From: Stachybotrys elegans
Taxonomy: Eukaryota > Ascomycota > Sordariomycetes > Hypocreales > Stachybotryaceae
Direction of reading: 5' to 3'
Length of the DNA stretch: 64,000 bases
NCBI GenBank assembly: GCA_020746835.1
Contig: JAGPNK010000007.1
Span: forward strand, 1,907,501 to 1,971,500
The notes beneath the pieces were generated by a model. The model worked only from the letters and a program-made list of their open reading frames with translations. It searched no databases and had not been told where the DNA came from. This document shows positions 33,283 to 46,111 of the stretch, one piece after another. Position numbers and translations under genes: made by a program. The first letter of the stretch is position 1. Every line of letters begins with the position of its first letter.

Positions 33283-36200
33283 CACAAGAACGGGGTGGGA
33301 CTGAAACGGCGAGCCAGAAAGCTGGAGGGAGAGGGAAGGAGAGAAAAGAGGGGTGCGCATCTGAGGCTACGGAAAGGTTGGATGGGTCTTGGTCTGGAGC
33401 CAAGACAGGACTCTACTGCAGGCTTGGGTTTGTCAGGGGGTGTGGGTTCGTGGGATTGTCGAGCAAGATCGTCGCCTCCATTCCAGGCCAGGAGGGAGAG
33501 TGGTGTGAGGGCGTGGTGTGAGGTCAACCAGCCAAGGGGGTGGGCAGAGGAGCCGGATGGCCGCTTGTGGCGTACCGGTACGATACCTCATGATGAAGTC
33601 AGGTACACAAACGGGCCCCTATGAAAAATAGAAAGGGAAAAGGGTCCAGACCACAGGGGTAAGCCGAGAGGGATTGGCGAGGTTGACGACATGAAGCGCT
33701 CATCAGATAGGCGGCCATCTCACACTCGACGGGACGGGGAGGCCGCGATGATGCATCGTAGCCTAGGGGGGCTTGGGGACAAAACGTCACGGTCGTCACG
33801 GTCGTCACTGACCATGTTGCTCTCTCTTTCTCTCTCTCAACCTGTCTGCCCACCGTTTGTTGGGTCGTGGTCTCTTGTGTCGGGGGTGGGACGGGGGAGC
33901 AGAGATCGCCTGCCACTATGACCATTCTCACGTAGAGCCCTGACTTCATAGCGCTGGGCACGCGCTAGGTCGATACATAACTGGGCAAAGTACCAGCGTA
34001 GCCGTAAAAGGATGGGCATGATCGGCGTCGCCTACCCATGTAATGGCGTAACTGGCGACGACGACGAGTGGGGACGGTGGACGCGACTGCCGCTAGCAAT
34101 ATCGGCGCCTGAGAGGGTTCCTTCCCTGCCCATGCCGGTTGAAAAGGTTCCTGCCGAGAATTCAGGGTCCTCTGCCACCACCATCACCATCAACCACCCG
34201 CGACAGAGCCGCTGTGGTCAGTCAAATGACACATTCGAAACACAGGACAAAAGACATGGGTGTGCGTGTTTTCCACAGGATCCATAATTCTCATTTGTTA
34301 ATTTTCTAACCTTGTATTTCTCTCACTGTTGCCTCTGTGTGTGAGTTGGATGGCCGTCGACGTCAGGCCTCGAGTCAGCGGGCAGTGTAAGACCTCATGC
34401 CCGCAATATCCAGTGAGCTGCTGACAGTCACCCGGCGAAAACATGCTACCAGGTATAAGCAATTACCCTGCCTCGCTCGCTACGTAATGAATCCGCCCAG
34501 CAACCCCTATGCATTCGAGCTGACATGGCTCGTTTAGGCCAGCTGTTGTAGTATGTTTTGGCCATGACACAACCCCTTCCTCTTGTTCTGTTTTAGCATA
34601 ATACATATGGTAATATGGATTCTGATGCGTGTCTTGCCCGATCTAGTAGGCGGCGGCGGCATATGATGTTATGGCTGCTGGATGGACCCGGAATGGCATC
34701 ACTCAACTGCCGTTAGCCTCGTCGGTTTGCCACAGGGCTTTGTGTGCAACAAACTTTCCACCGATTATGTCATCGCCTCACTCTAAATCTCCAATTCAGC
34801 CACCCGAGACTCTAGAAATCACAAAGCACAAAATGGAAGAAACCAGCGTGGCCTAGAAAGGCAAACACAAAAACTTCAGCACAATAGGGCAGGGCAGGGA
34901 ACAGCCTAGTGTACCAGTGATATCCAAGGCTAGATCCGCCTATGCAGCCGCCAGTCTCACATGCCCAAGCAGACCTGACTAGCACCCAAGTAGTAGCTAC
35001 TAACAAGCCACCAGCCGGGTGTATGCTTTAGACTATGAGGTAGCAAGGTAGGTACTTCATCAATAGTATCTTGGACATATTCTCCAGTTCCCACTTCGAC
35101 GTCCGATATACCCATCCCCAGTTCGGGCGGGCGATGCCCAGAGCAACGGACAGCAGTGGGAATCGAGTGGAGTTGAGGATGCTCTTTGCTTGACATCCAG
35201 GCAATCCAGGAAGGACCCTGCTGATCAAGAGCTGGTGTTTGGATAAAAAGAATGCATGCATGCATCGGGGACTGTTTTGTATTTGTGTGTGTGTGTGTGT
35301 GTGAGATACCTACAGGAGCATCATGGGACGGGTAGATGATTTGTCTAAGCTGGCTGATCTTCACCTTTGGCACACCACACTCCCCTCTTTTGGCTGCGTG
35401 CGTCTTGCTCCCGGCACACACAGCACCAGGGCGACCGCAACGGGGGTTAGACACGCCCGAAACAAGAAAAAAAAGAAGAAGGAAAAAACAAAATTGTCTC
35501 GCTTGTCCGTTCGTGATATGGGGCACTGGACATTCCTTCGCCCACAAAGGGTCCGTGGCATTCAGTTTTCCAAGTTCTCTTCGTGAGATTCCCATGTTCT
35601 AGACCAGACCCTCTCCTCCTCCCTCCCAACATCCCATCTATCCGAATTGCCCATGATGCGGGTGAGGGTCATACTCAACAAATCCGGTTCGGAGGCATGC
35701 GGGAAATGCCCCAGGCAGGGATTAGCATCAAGGCAATTCAGATGGCGATCCTGTTTCTAGTGGTGGATGGGCCTTTTGGTTTCGGACATCCATCCGCAGC
35801 ATACAATTGGATAGAAAGCCGGTTCTTGTCCCACAGGTCTAGAGATAGCGGGGCTTGGGCGCCAATTACAGAGCTCTGGGGGCGTGGACGAGGGGGTTAG
35901 GTTCCTAGGCCTGACCCCGCCCAGCTACTCCCCCCACGAAGAAACATGGAATTGTCTGCCAACTTGTCGTGATTCTCGACCAACTCTTTCAACCCACCGC
36001 CATTTTCCCATCCAGAGACTTCCTTGGAGGAATTTCCCATTCCCCGGCATCGGCCGTTCTAGATCTAGAACCCCCCTCAAAGATCAAGGAACTTGCATGA
36101 TAAATGCCCAAACTATATCTTGCCCAGCTCCGTGGGCGGGATGGGGAAATTACCGTCGTCGAGGTTGAGCCGCGAGCGGATTCCTCTCCTTCTCCCCCCT

Positions 36201-39075
36201 CCTGAAGACACGGACTGGCGACTGCTTGCCACAGATGTGAGGCAAATTGCCACTGCCTTTATTACCCGCAGCCGGTGTCTCACCGTTCACTCTCAGGCTC
36301 CACGTGGACGAGGAGAGAAGTTCTGGCAACTTACGGAGTAAGGGGCACAAGAAGGCAACTAATTGTCTTCCACATACCTTCTCTGGCTCCTGCACTCTTT
36401 TCTTCCACTGCTAATGAAATGGAGATAGCCGCCAGCGTACATAATTGGTGGACGCCACCCCCGGCGTCTGTGAGGTCACCCAGCCGCCACCATACCACAG
36501 GCGCACCCTTGAATCCACCTCGATGATGTCACCCACCGCACCTCGCCGTCAGTGGAGTCCGTGCAACATCCACAATGACCGACCTCAGTCCGGGGTCGAC
36601 GAACAGCCGACCCTCACAACCATTGACTGCAAATGGACGGATACCGTACGGGGAGTTTCTCACGTCCTCTCACGCCGGGAGCTTGTCTCCTTTGCCGCTG
36701 CCGTCACTCCCCCGCCACTTAGCGACGCCATACCCCCTTCACATCCATCTGAAATTCTGAATCGATGGGGATGCCATCACTGCCTGGCCCATGACGATGC
36801 TGTCCTCCACAGGGACCCTGACATTCTGCGTCACTTCCCCAGCTGTTTATCTTCGCGCAGCCTCCAGACAATCGGCGTGCCACACAGCCTGGTGTCTATG
36901 ACGCTGCGGAGAGGATCGCAACGGCGTCGAGCATCATCGAAGCGGGAATGGACTCGCGAGGCTGGTCATCTTACACTATTTCAATATATGGACGTGCAAA
37001 TTGTCTGTCTCCCAACACGACGCCATCATATTAATCAGCTGTTACCTTCACGGGCAGGGCGGCAGTCATACAAAGGATGGCAAGTCAGTTGCTACTCGGA
37101 CAATCAAGCAGCCACTGAAGCGAAGACACGACCTCGACGGCTAGATGCTGCAGACCATCCTCACAGTCGTCCGAAATAGTGGGACCTGCATGAACCTGCG
37201 ACTCACAGGATCAGACACAGTGGCCTGCCGTTGTGTTACATGGTGATGCGTGGACAGATGTACAGATACATGGAGGTTCCCAACACCTTGAGCTACCCCA
37301 AACTCATGCATTAGCGAGGCGAACCCCTAGACTGTGATGGTCGAGATGGCGTGCTCAAAACAATAGGGGATCAGCGCATCTCCATGATGGCATTTCTTAC
37401 CAGGACAAGAGTGGCGTGGTGATTCGCTCGATATTTAATCCCAAGACCCTGCATCAATTGCGAACTGATCGACGTAGCCAAGACTCGCTGTCCTCTGGAC
37501 TAAGGGTCCTCGATGAGCGGTATATCCTCGGTGTGCCAGAATCGGAGCTCGCTGATAGGTCTGGCGGGGGGAAAGATATGGAGGCTCCGCCTTCCATAGA
37601 TCGGGGTGCGACCAACACATGCGTCTTTTGTACCGCGCACCTCCTCACGAGGCAACGGAACAGTTCGATGACCACCTGGTCTTTGCCTTTTCTCAGTTGT
37701 TTCGAGAGGAAGCTGGCGTCGTCCCGTGAGGCGTTTTCTAGCAGTCGCCACCCCCTCATCTCCCGCCCGCGACTTTGCGCGCCAGTGACTCGCCGGGAAG
37801 CACCGCTTCGGAAAAGGAACTGGCCGAGATCTTCGAGGTCGATTGTGCGATTTTAAGCCCTTTCCTGCCTAAGGATGCGGCTTGCAAATTACCGGATGAC
37901 CAGATTCCGCAACGCGCATGTCGAGGTTGCTGGGCAGCAGCTGAGCGGTGCATATCGAAGCCCGACCACCTCACAAGCGCATTATGCCGATGCGGGCCAG
38001 AATCAATAAGCACTAGGAGTTGGTGCTGTAGCCGTGGAAGGTGTTTAATCTTTGTCGCTACTTTGCCATGACGGATGATGCGTGTTGTGGCGTCTACCAA
38101 GGTAGGTGCAGAACTAGGGCATGCCGATTTGGCTCAAGTAATATATAGCCTTGGAATCCCGCGCCTTTTGACACATCGAGCATCTAGAGCCGGCTAGACG
38201 GTCTTGGGGACCTGTTGAGAACTATGCAGAATTGTTGGCAGAGGAGAGGTCCTAGTTAAAGGCCTTGTATGAGCTCCAATGTAGAGAGGCACGTGGTCAG
38301 GTGACAGGCAGAAATAAAGTAATGCGGTCGCGATTGCAGAAAAGGCCAATAACTGCTGGGGGCAGCAATGGGTAGACAAAGGGTGCTGATATATGCAAGT
38401 CGTACGGCGTATGCGACAAGGTGATGGATGCAGCCTGCTTATCGTCATGCATCCTGCCAAGTGCACTCTTCGCTGGGCCAACGGAACGACGACCGGACTT
38501 TCCCACGACCCCTGCGGGACCCTTGAACGGTTGCAACCCGATGCGATAAGCGGCTCGGGCACGATTTGGCAATGTCCGGGCACCGCGCGTGAGCTTGACC
38601 GTTTCTGGACAGACGAGCGGTATGAGCGCTGATTGGCGGGTACAAACCTTATTTGCTGGAGCACTGATGACCAATTTTGCCCAGCTGGCGAATCAGAGGG
38701 CTCCGCGCGCAGCTCGACAAATCAGCCGCGCGGGACGCTCGCTTCCTCGCTCGCATAAGCCACATGACTATTCGGAGGAAATATGAACTAATCATATCAC
38801 TGCTGAAAGCCTGCAAATCGACCTCACCGCAGAGTGGGCTTTCCCGCCTCGCTAGTGCCGTTCCAGGCCTGGACTAACATAGTAGGCAATTGATGGATGC
38901 ATTGGCTGCTCCTCTTGCATGCTTGGTAAGACAGATATTGGCATTTGTCGGAGCACGCAGTGAGACATGTCTTACAGCTGGCTAGGGCGGACTTGCTGTT
39001 ACCAGTCCGCTGCGAGGCTAGTGAGGGAGTAGTGACACAAGGAATGCGGACCTAGACCAAGGGGGTTGCTCGACG
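33283..39075. other. 5.8-kb stretch without a supported gene
   Basis: No frame here has a recognisable domain. The longest, 244 codons on the plus strand at 36445-37179, has scattered composition and no splice support. Around 37770-38070 one plus-strand frame (reading SDSPGSTASEKELAEIFEVD) looks mildly protein-like but lacks a start context and family. The (TG)n microsatellite is listed separately. An AAGGTAGGTACTT motif lies at 35045-35057 and a TTACGGAGTA at 36331-36340. Confidence 0.45.
35284..35303. repeat. (TG)n microsatellite
   Basis: Ten TG dinucleotides inside the gene-poor tract; alternating purine-pyrimidine sequence. Confidence 0.9.
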
Positions 39076-39083
39076 ATAAATAT
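39076..39083 (+). promoter_or_regulatory. Candidate TATA box of the AIF-like oxidoreductase gene
   Basis: ATAAATAT sits 139-146 nt upstream of the start codon at 39222 and is followed by a typical C/A-rich leader containing CACA repeats. Confidence 0.45.
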
Positions 39084-39221
39084 GAGGCTCGAGCCCTGCC
39101 TCCATACCGTCTCTCCACCCACTTTGGACGCAAAACACATCTCTCACACACTGCACTACACTACACTACATACACACACACACGCAATACAAAGACCAGA
39201 TACACGGCTACATCCACCAAC

Positions 39222-40379
39222 ATGCACAACATTGTTGTTCTCGGCTTCGGCCTTGCTTCGGCGCCCATTGTCCGCCAGACCATGAGGACCATCGTTCTCC
39301 CCAGCGACAAGTACAAGCTCTACCTTGTGACGCCCAGCTCGACGTACCACTGGCCCATTGCCATGCCTCGCGCCGTCCTCCCCGGCCAGATCCCCGACGA
39401 GAAGGTCCTGGTCCCCATAGAGTCGAGCTTCGCCGAGTATCCCACCGAAAAGTTCAGCCTCGTCATGGGCACGGCAGACGTGCTCGACCCCGCGGCCAAG
39501 ACGGTCGTCGTCGCCCGCAACGACGGCACCAGCGAGACCATCAACTACGACACGCTCATCGTCGCCACCGGCAGCTCGGCCAGGGACGATGTTCCCTGGA
39601 AGGCCTTGGGCACGACGGAGAAGACGACGGAGAGGCTGCGCGCCGTGCAGGCCGAGATTGAGAAGGCCAAGACGATTGTCGTCGCCGGCGGGGGCATGAC
39701 GGGCATCGAGACGGCGGGAGAGCTGGGTTTCGAGTACTCGCAGCACGGCACGAAGGAGGTCTACTACGTCTTCTCCGAGACGCTACCCATGCCATCGCTC
39801 AAGGAGAACGTCCGCAAGGCCGCACAGTCGGAGCTGGACAAGCTCAAGGTCAAGTCGCTGCCGTGCACAACAGTGTCCAGCGCTACCAAGAAGGGTGACG
39901 AGTACATCATTGAGCTGCGGACCGCCGACGGCAGCCCCAAGACCATCACGGCGCAAGCCTACCTCCCCGCGCTGGGCTTGACGCCCAACACGGCCTTCGC
40001 ACCCGCACCCATGCGCGCGGCCGACGGCCGTCTCAAGCAGACGGCGACGCTGCAGGCGCCCGACCACCCGGAGATCCTGATCGTGGGCGACGCGGGCAAC
40101 CTGCAGTTCTCGACGGCGGCGTACGCGTACGAGCAGGCGCTGCACGTGGTCAAGCACCTGGGCGAATACCTCTCGACGGGGACCATGGCGCCGCACCAGG
40201 TGAGCGACAAGATCCAGGCGGCCGTGACGATTGGGCGCAGCCGGGGCACCGGCCAGGTCGGCAGCTTCAAGCTGTTTAGCATCCTGGTGTGGTGGCTCAA
40301 GGGCCGCTTCCTGGGGACGGACGTGTCGCCCCTGCTTCCCGCGGGAAAGAGGACGTCGATGGCGGTGCTGGAGAAGTAA
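39222..40379 (+). CDS. AIF2/AMID-like FAD-dependent NAD(P)H oxidoreductase
   Basis: A single exon of 385 residues. The ATG at 39222 is chosen because the first Rossmann motif follows at once (IVVLGFGLASAPI); the 52 codons upstream in frame look like leader. A second dinucleotide-binding motif, VVAGGGMTGIETAGELG, lies near residue 150, preceded by the YDTLIVATGSS segment, and the FAD-contacting ILIVGDAGN lies near residue 290. This order fits the pyridine nucleotide-disulfide oxidoreductase family, AMID/AIF2/Aif1-like subgroup, which oxidises NAD(P)H and reduces quinones. The first glycine motif reads GFGLAS rather than GxGxxG. There is no obvious mitochondrial presequence. GC-rich codons suggest good expression. 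The exact substrate cannot be told. Confidence 0.9.
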   Translation: MHNIVVLGFGLASAPIVRQTMRTIVLPSDKYKLYLVTPSSTYHWPIAMPRAVLPGQIPDEKVLVPIESSFAEYPTEKFSLVMGTADVLDPAAKTVVVARNDGTSETINYDTLIVATGSSARDDVPWKALGTTEKTTERLRAVQAEIEKAKTIVVAGGGMTGIETAGELGFEYSQHGTKEVYYVFSETLPMPSLKENVRKAAQSELDKLKVKSLPCTTVSSATKKGDEYIIELRTADGSPKTITAQAYLPALGLTPNTAFAPAPMRAADGRLKQTATLQAPDHPEILIVGDAGNLQFSTAAYAYEQALHVVKHLGEYLSTGTMAPHQVSDKIQAAVTIGRSRGTGQVGSFKLFSILVWWLKGRFLGTDVSPLLPAGKRTSMAVLEK

Positions 40380-40976
40380 GTGATGACTTGGATGACGATG
40401 GACTTTGTTCTTCCTCTCATTATGGATGTGGAGTCGGCGCTGGCTTTGTTCCCGTTTCGGATACCTGTGCTTGCTGTTTGCTGTTTGCCATAGACCTTAT
40501 TCCTAATATACCGAACTGCAATTCGCATGCTGCTAATTACTAAAATATATATTACTGGTATTGGATTGCATTGAGACGATCGTAGGATGAAACTAATTTG
40601 TTTGCTTCTAAATCGTACAATGCATTGTTCTTGTACTGTACTTCCATGTTTTATTGGGGTACCTGTCCTACCTACCTTAGTTAGTAGTAAGCTCCCGGTT
40701 GCCCCACTTATGCAAGTAGCTGTGATGCCGAGCGCCTTTGTCCTCGAATTTGATCGGACACGCCAGATTCGGGAAGCTTCGTGACTTGAGGCTGGTTGTG
40801 CTTTCACCTCATCACATCCCATCAGCCTCGACCTTTTCCACCCACAACATAATTTCATTGCTATTCTTGCTCAATTGCTTCCCCATATCCGCGTGTCATG
40901 AGGATTCCCGCACGCTGCAACTGACAGCTCGAGTCTGGTGCTGGTGCTGCCGCTGCCGGGCGACGAAGCGACGACA
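40380..40976. other. Intergenic region between AIF-like gene and MED5
   Basis: About 600 nt with AT-rich sequence at 40500-40570, probably the 3' UTR of the oxidoreductase and the MED5 promoter. A CCTACCTACCTTAG motif lies at 40667-40680. Confidence 0.6.
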
Positions 40977-43900
40977 ATGGACTCGCAGAACGCGATGCAC
41001 GAGGCGCTGACGGCATGGTCCAACTTCCGGGACAATTGCCAGAAGCGCCGCCTCGGCTTCGATAAGTTCGAGGAGATGGCCCCCCGCTTCTACGATCGGT
41101 ACCACCTGTCGCCCATTGCCATCGCCGACATCTTCTGGCGCCCGCGTCCGCCCTCGATCCACAGCCCGGACGCCCGCTTCCCCAAATACATGCAGAGCTT
41201 GTCCAAGCATGGCATCATTGACGCCCCGTCGCTGCTCAACACGCTGTACAAGTACTCGACGTGCCACACGCTGGCCCAGACCCTCGAGGCCTCGGCCCCC
41301 GGCGACGGTGAGAAGTCCAAGTCGCCCGACCCGCCCATCCGATGGCAGAGGGGCTCCTGGGCCGAGGAATACCTCTTCTTCCATATAATAAAGCTGCTGG
41401 TAGAAGGACAGGCGTTCCGCGACGCCCACGGCGCCATTGAGCTGGGCAACATCATTGCGAAATGGGTGGCGCTCTTCGCCGCCGTGCCCACCGTGTTTCC
41501 AGAGGAACTGACGAGGGACGACATCGCGGGGTCCGTTAGGATGGTTCTGGTTCGCAGCGAGGCTGACGCCGCCCGAACGGCTTTTCAGGCTCTCCTATTT
41601 CGTTTCTTTGAGAACCCAGATTTTGTCAAGGCTATCAGTTCGCCCGGCGCTCAAGGTAGACATTGATGAGGTCACTGCTGCTAGCTCCCCCCCCTTGGCT
41701 GACCACGATGCTGCAGAAACCCGAAAAGCATTATGCTCCAGTATCTTCAACTACACGCCAACATTACAGAACAACCCGCAGCTTACCGAGAAGCTCTTGC
41801 AATATCGCATGACGCTTGTTCAACTGGATCCCCCAGACAAGACGAATCAGGCAGCCAAGACGGCCATCGATGACTTGCTCGAAACAACTGTGGACCTGGA
41901 TAGCTTCATTGTCCCGGATATCCCCACTACTAACACACGGGCTGGGCTATATATCTACCTTAATGCTTTGGTACGTTGCACCCCTGCTCTTTGCAGAACC
42001 TATACTGACTCGGAAGCAGTTGGTTGGCCGCCCGCTGTTAGACGACCATGTATTATTTTCCTATCTGAACAATCGCTATGGGGTACGTGTCCCTCTGCCA
42101 AATTCGAAGACGAAGGCTACTGACACAAAGCGCAGGGCGATACACAATCAAGTGTCGTCGACCTCATCCTGGCTTCTTTTGATATCTTGGCCAATGCTGT
42201 CTTCGGTCTCGAGCCCACCAAGGATGCTCATTTGCTGAGATCATACTTGATCAACAAAGTACCTCTGCTGCTGTGCCAGATGCTGCCCCCGGGCTTCCCC
42301 AATTCCACGGCCGAGATGTTTATCACCATGGCTCTCAACCAGGTCGATACGGGGACGTTCCCGACGGCATCGCTTATGTTTGATGAGTCGCGGCACAATA
42401 ACCCGTATACGGAGAGTGTTCGCGAGGAGTTCTGTGCTGCGTGCGCTCTCCATGGTCTCATAGACCGCGACCACGTTGAGAGGATCCTGGGCGAGATTTC
42501 CATGTCTTACGAGCCCTCCCTCGAGAAGTACTCCAAGGAAAAGCTGGTCCAAAACTGTCTGTCCGACCCGGAGAAAATCCAGGGTCTTGTTAGGGAGCTC
42601 GACAAGATGGACGGCAACGTGGGCGCTGTCTGCCAGGCCCTTGTAGAGGTTGGAAACCCTTCCCCCCCGTGGATGCGGCGAGAAGACGAAGCTAATTTCT
42701 GCTATTTAGCTGATGCGGCAACTGTGTAACAACAAAGATACCATGTCGCTCAAGCTCCTGTGCAACCAGCTTGTGCAGAAGCCCCTATCACTGGATGTGC
42801 TGCTGTTGTTTGAGAAGTTGCAGACAATCCTGGAGCCGCTCTGCCGCTTGCTAGACAATTGGCGATACGAGGAAGACCAAGGCGAATACCAGCCTGTGTA
42901 CGAGGAGTTTGGAGCAGTCCTGTTACTGGTGCTGACATTTGGCTATCGCTATAATCTGTCACCAGCAGACATGGGGATCCAGTCTGCCGACTCGTGCGTT
43001 GCCAAGATCCTCAGGACCGCGCACATAAGCCGTCCCCTCGAGGAGCTGTCGGAGCAAGAGAACACGCACATGAATGGATGGATCCACGGCCTATTTGATA
43101 GCGATGCTGGCGGCCTGGGAGATGACCTGATGTCGTCGTGCCCACCCCAGGACTTTTATCTGATAGTGTCGACCCTATTCCAGAGTACGGTCGTCGCATA
43201 TGGGAATGGCTTCCTGGGCGACGAGAACCTCAAGAGCGGTATAGAATGTGAGTTGCCATCTAGAAACACAACTTGCATGTTGCTGGGTGGCATGACTGAC
43301 AGAAGCTAGACTTGGTCGACACATTCCTGCTGCCATCGCTGGTACCAGCTATTCGATATCTCTCGCAGGCTCTCTGGGTCGACCAGAAGGATCAAAAGTC
43401 CATTATCAAGATCCTGCAGCTTATCCTGCTGCCGAGCGCGATATCTGGAGAAGCGAGCACGATGCTCTCGTCGGTCAAGAATGTGGTTGCCAAGGAGCTG
43501 GAGCATGCGCTGCGCTCCTATCAGCGTCGCGACCCCAAGAACCAAGACATCGAGCCGCTGCTGCAGAGCCTCAAGGAAAGCCTACCCCTGTCTAAGCGAA
43601 CTGGTGCTGCGGAGCACAATGAGCTGGACACATGGGTGGCCAACCCTAGCCACCCCGGAATGGCTGGGTCGATCAAGAACCTGATGAGTGCGTTGTCGCA
43701 ATGGAGCCAGCAGCCAGCACTCAACCTGACGCCGCCGACTTATACACATCGCCAATTGATTGCCGCCCGGCAGATGATGAGGCCGAGCCTCCTGCTACGC
43801 GTGATTCTAGATGAGGTCAAGGCGCAGTCTGAAGCTGGGAGTGCGAGCGTCGTGTACGATATAGCGACGGCTCTGATCTGCGCCCCCGATGTGACAAACG

Positions 43901-44346
43901 AACCGCCGGCCGGGACGCCGCTGGAAGTCAATGCAGGAGGGCAAGCACCAGCACCACGACGACTCAGTCTCCGTGACGCGTTGAGGTTCGCAGCAGAAGA
44001 GTGTAAGAAGATCAAAAAGCACGACGCTGTGCTTGCTGAACATATTACTCGGCTGCACCGCAAGGTAGAAGCACAAATGGCACTGCCGCCGCCCGATGCC
44101 ATGATGCAGGATGCCGGGCTACTAGGCCGCGACGGCACAGCGCTGGCTGGAGCCGGTGTCCAGGGGGACGCCATGGAGGTGGACAATGTCATGGGCGGCA
44201 TGGGCGGGATACCAACTGACCTGGGACTTGGAGACGGAATGGGCAACGGGTCGGGTTCAGGCCTGGATCCAAATGGCGACGGCGACCTGTTTGCGCCGCT
44301 GGACAACAGCATGGACGTCTTTAATGACTGGGGTCTTGATACTTGA
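40977..44346 (+). CDS. MED5: Mediator complex subunit 5 (Nut1)
   Basis: Tail-module subunit of Mediator, which links activators to RNA polymerase II. Six exons, 40977-41655, 41717-41970, 42020-42082, 42136-42648, 42710-43247 and 43310-44346, give 1027 residues, close to the fungal family length. Recognition rests on the N-terminal WSNFRDNCQKRRLGFDKFEE, the repeated helical LLxxL-rich body, and MSLKLLCNQLVQKPLSLDVL near residue 500. No catalytic motif is expected. The C-terminal 120 residues are disordered, rich in M, G and D. The fourth intron uses a less usual GTTGGA donor, so that junction is less certain. The first intron (GTAGAC to GCTGCAG with GGCTGAC branch point) removes a frame change at 41656-41716. 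Confidence 0.9.
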
Positions 44347-45071
44347 TAACCCCATCGTGGAGTCAGCTTTACAGCAGAAACCGAGACGACGATATTTGGC
44401 GCCGGGGACATGTATGGTGTTTAGTCAAGATGAAAATGGGAGCGAGCTGATGGCACATTGTTGCCAGAGAAGAAGCGATGGACATTATATGGGCTCATGG
44501 TTAGAAGCGATGTTTCAGCGGCATGATATCAATACTAGGTAGGCTTGGCTTTTGGTTGGGCGGCTGGAGGAGTAGGTCGGTATCAATGGGGTATTGCTTT
44601 GATACCACTGTGTTTCTGGGAGCAATCCCAGCAATTCCATAGCGTTGCGGTCAATCGATGCCGCACCCATCTATCCGTACTTGTCCTCTCGTTCTCCTTG
44701 TGGTTGGCTTCCCCCATCGGGCTTGAGGCTTTCCGGATAAGGCCAGATTGCATGCCTACAAGGGGCCACCCGCCAAAAGGTCCACCACCCACGAAATACC
44801 ACGTTTCGACCAGAGTCCGAGCCCAGGGCTAAAGTCAAAGTTTGGGGTAGCAGAGGCTGACTGGCATATACCTTGGGACCCGGTTCAATTTCCCCAAAGC
44901 TTCTGGCCCTTTCCACCCTTCCAACATCATCATCATCACCACCACATCTCCCCTTCCTTCCTCTTCCTCCTCCTCTTCCCCCTCCTCCTCCTCCACCTCT
45001 CTCTCCCTTCCTCACTCAATTCCTCATCCTTGTAGAGGAATTGCCATCCTCGCTTGCTTCTCTCGCCCGGC
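44347..45071. other. Intergenic region between MED5 and IRC22
   Basis: About 725 nt. The last 150 nt are a C/T-rich leader with CATCAT and CTCCTC repeats (44927-45000) immediately before IRC22. No gene is supported. Confidence 0.6.
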
Positions 45072-46111
45072 ATGTTCTTCAAGTCTTCTGTCCTCGCCTT
45101 GCTGGCGGCCCAGCTCCTGGGTGCTTTTGCCCAGGTACGTCCACAACACTCACACATGACATCCCTCTCCCTCTCTCTATCATGTGTATGCCGTGTTTCA
45201 CCGCGGCTCAACGTCATCTCCATGTCCATTATCTGTCTCACATCCCCCTCCAATTGAGGAGGGGCTGCTGACCTCTACATTGACGCTGACACTGAATCAA
45301 CAGGACGCTCCCGCCCCCGGCGAGCAGGCCACCATCGCGGCCGAGCTCTCGACGACCTTCCCCGAGGCCGACATCTTCGGCGTCAAGCTTGTCAACGGCC
45401 GGCCCACGCAGGCCGTCATCGAGGTCGTCAACCACGAAAAGGGCCCCATCCAGCTGGCCTTCGTCTCGGGCGCCCTGCACGCCACCCAGGCCCTCCCCGA
45501 GGGCGCCCCCGCCTACCAGTCCATCCTGCGCAACCTCTCCCTCACGCAGTACAACCTGGCCATCGAGTCCGGCGAGAAGAAGTCCGTCTCCTTCCCATTC
45601 GCCCTCGACATGCACCCCCAGGATGTGCGCCTGCAGCTCTTTGCCGTCTTCGCCGATGACAAGGGCACCATCGTCCAGGTCGAGGCCTACAACGACTCGG
45701 CTTCCATTGTCGAGCCCCCGACCAGCTTCCTCGACCCTCAGATGTATGTCAACACACTCGCCCCCATCTCCATTTCCCTTTCGGCTCTCGGTTTGACTAT
45801 ATACTGACATGGCAACGCAAAAAAAAAGAATCTTCCTCTACCTGTTCCTCACTGCTGCCTTCGGCGGCCTCCTCTACTTTGTCTACAAGACCTGGATCGA
45901 GTCCCTCTTCCCCCAGGCCAAGCGCACCAAGCCCGCCAAGAAGGCCAAGAAGCCCGTCGACGCCGATGCCGCCCTCTCCGGCTCTGAGTCTACCGGCGTC
46001 GCCACCCCCGGCAAGTCCTACGACGAGAGCTGGATCCCTGACCACCACATCAACCGCCCTTCTGCTAAGCGCGTCAAGTCGGGCATCAACAAGAAGAAGA
46101 TTGGCGAGTAA
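45072..46111 (+). CDS. IRC22: Irc22-type ER membrane protein (TRAP-alpha/SSR-alpha-like)
   Basis: Exons 45072-45134, 45304-45743 and 45829-46111 give 261 residues. Residues 1-20 are a signal peptide ([20 protein letters not shown]). The luminal part contains the TRAP-alpha-like beta-sandwich, with the [17 protein letters not shown] segment (read here as [20 protein letters not shown]) and [20 protein letters not shown]. The third exon supplies a single membrane span, [20 protein letters not shown], and a basic cytosolic tail ending KKKIGE. Known relatives are the fungal Irc22 proteins and the animal translocon-associated protein alpha. Without removal of the last intron (GTATGT to AAAAAAAG) the frame stops before the membrane span. 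The gene is convergent with IRC20, 467 nt apart. Confidence 0.9.

Noticed and set aside
36445..37179. 244-codon plus-strand frame
   Set aside because: No domain, no leader or splice support, residue usage resembles random sequence.
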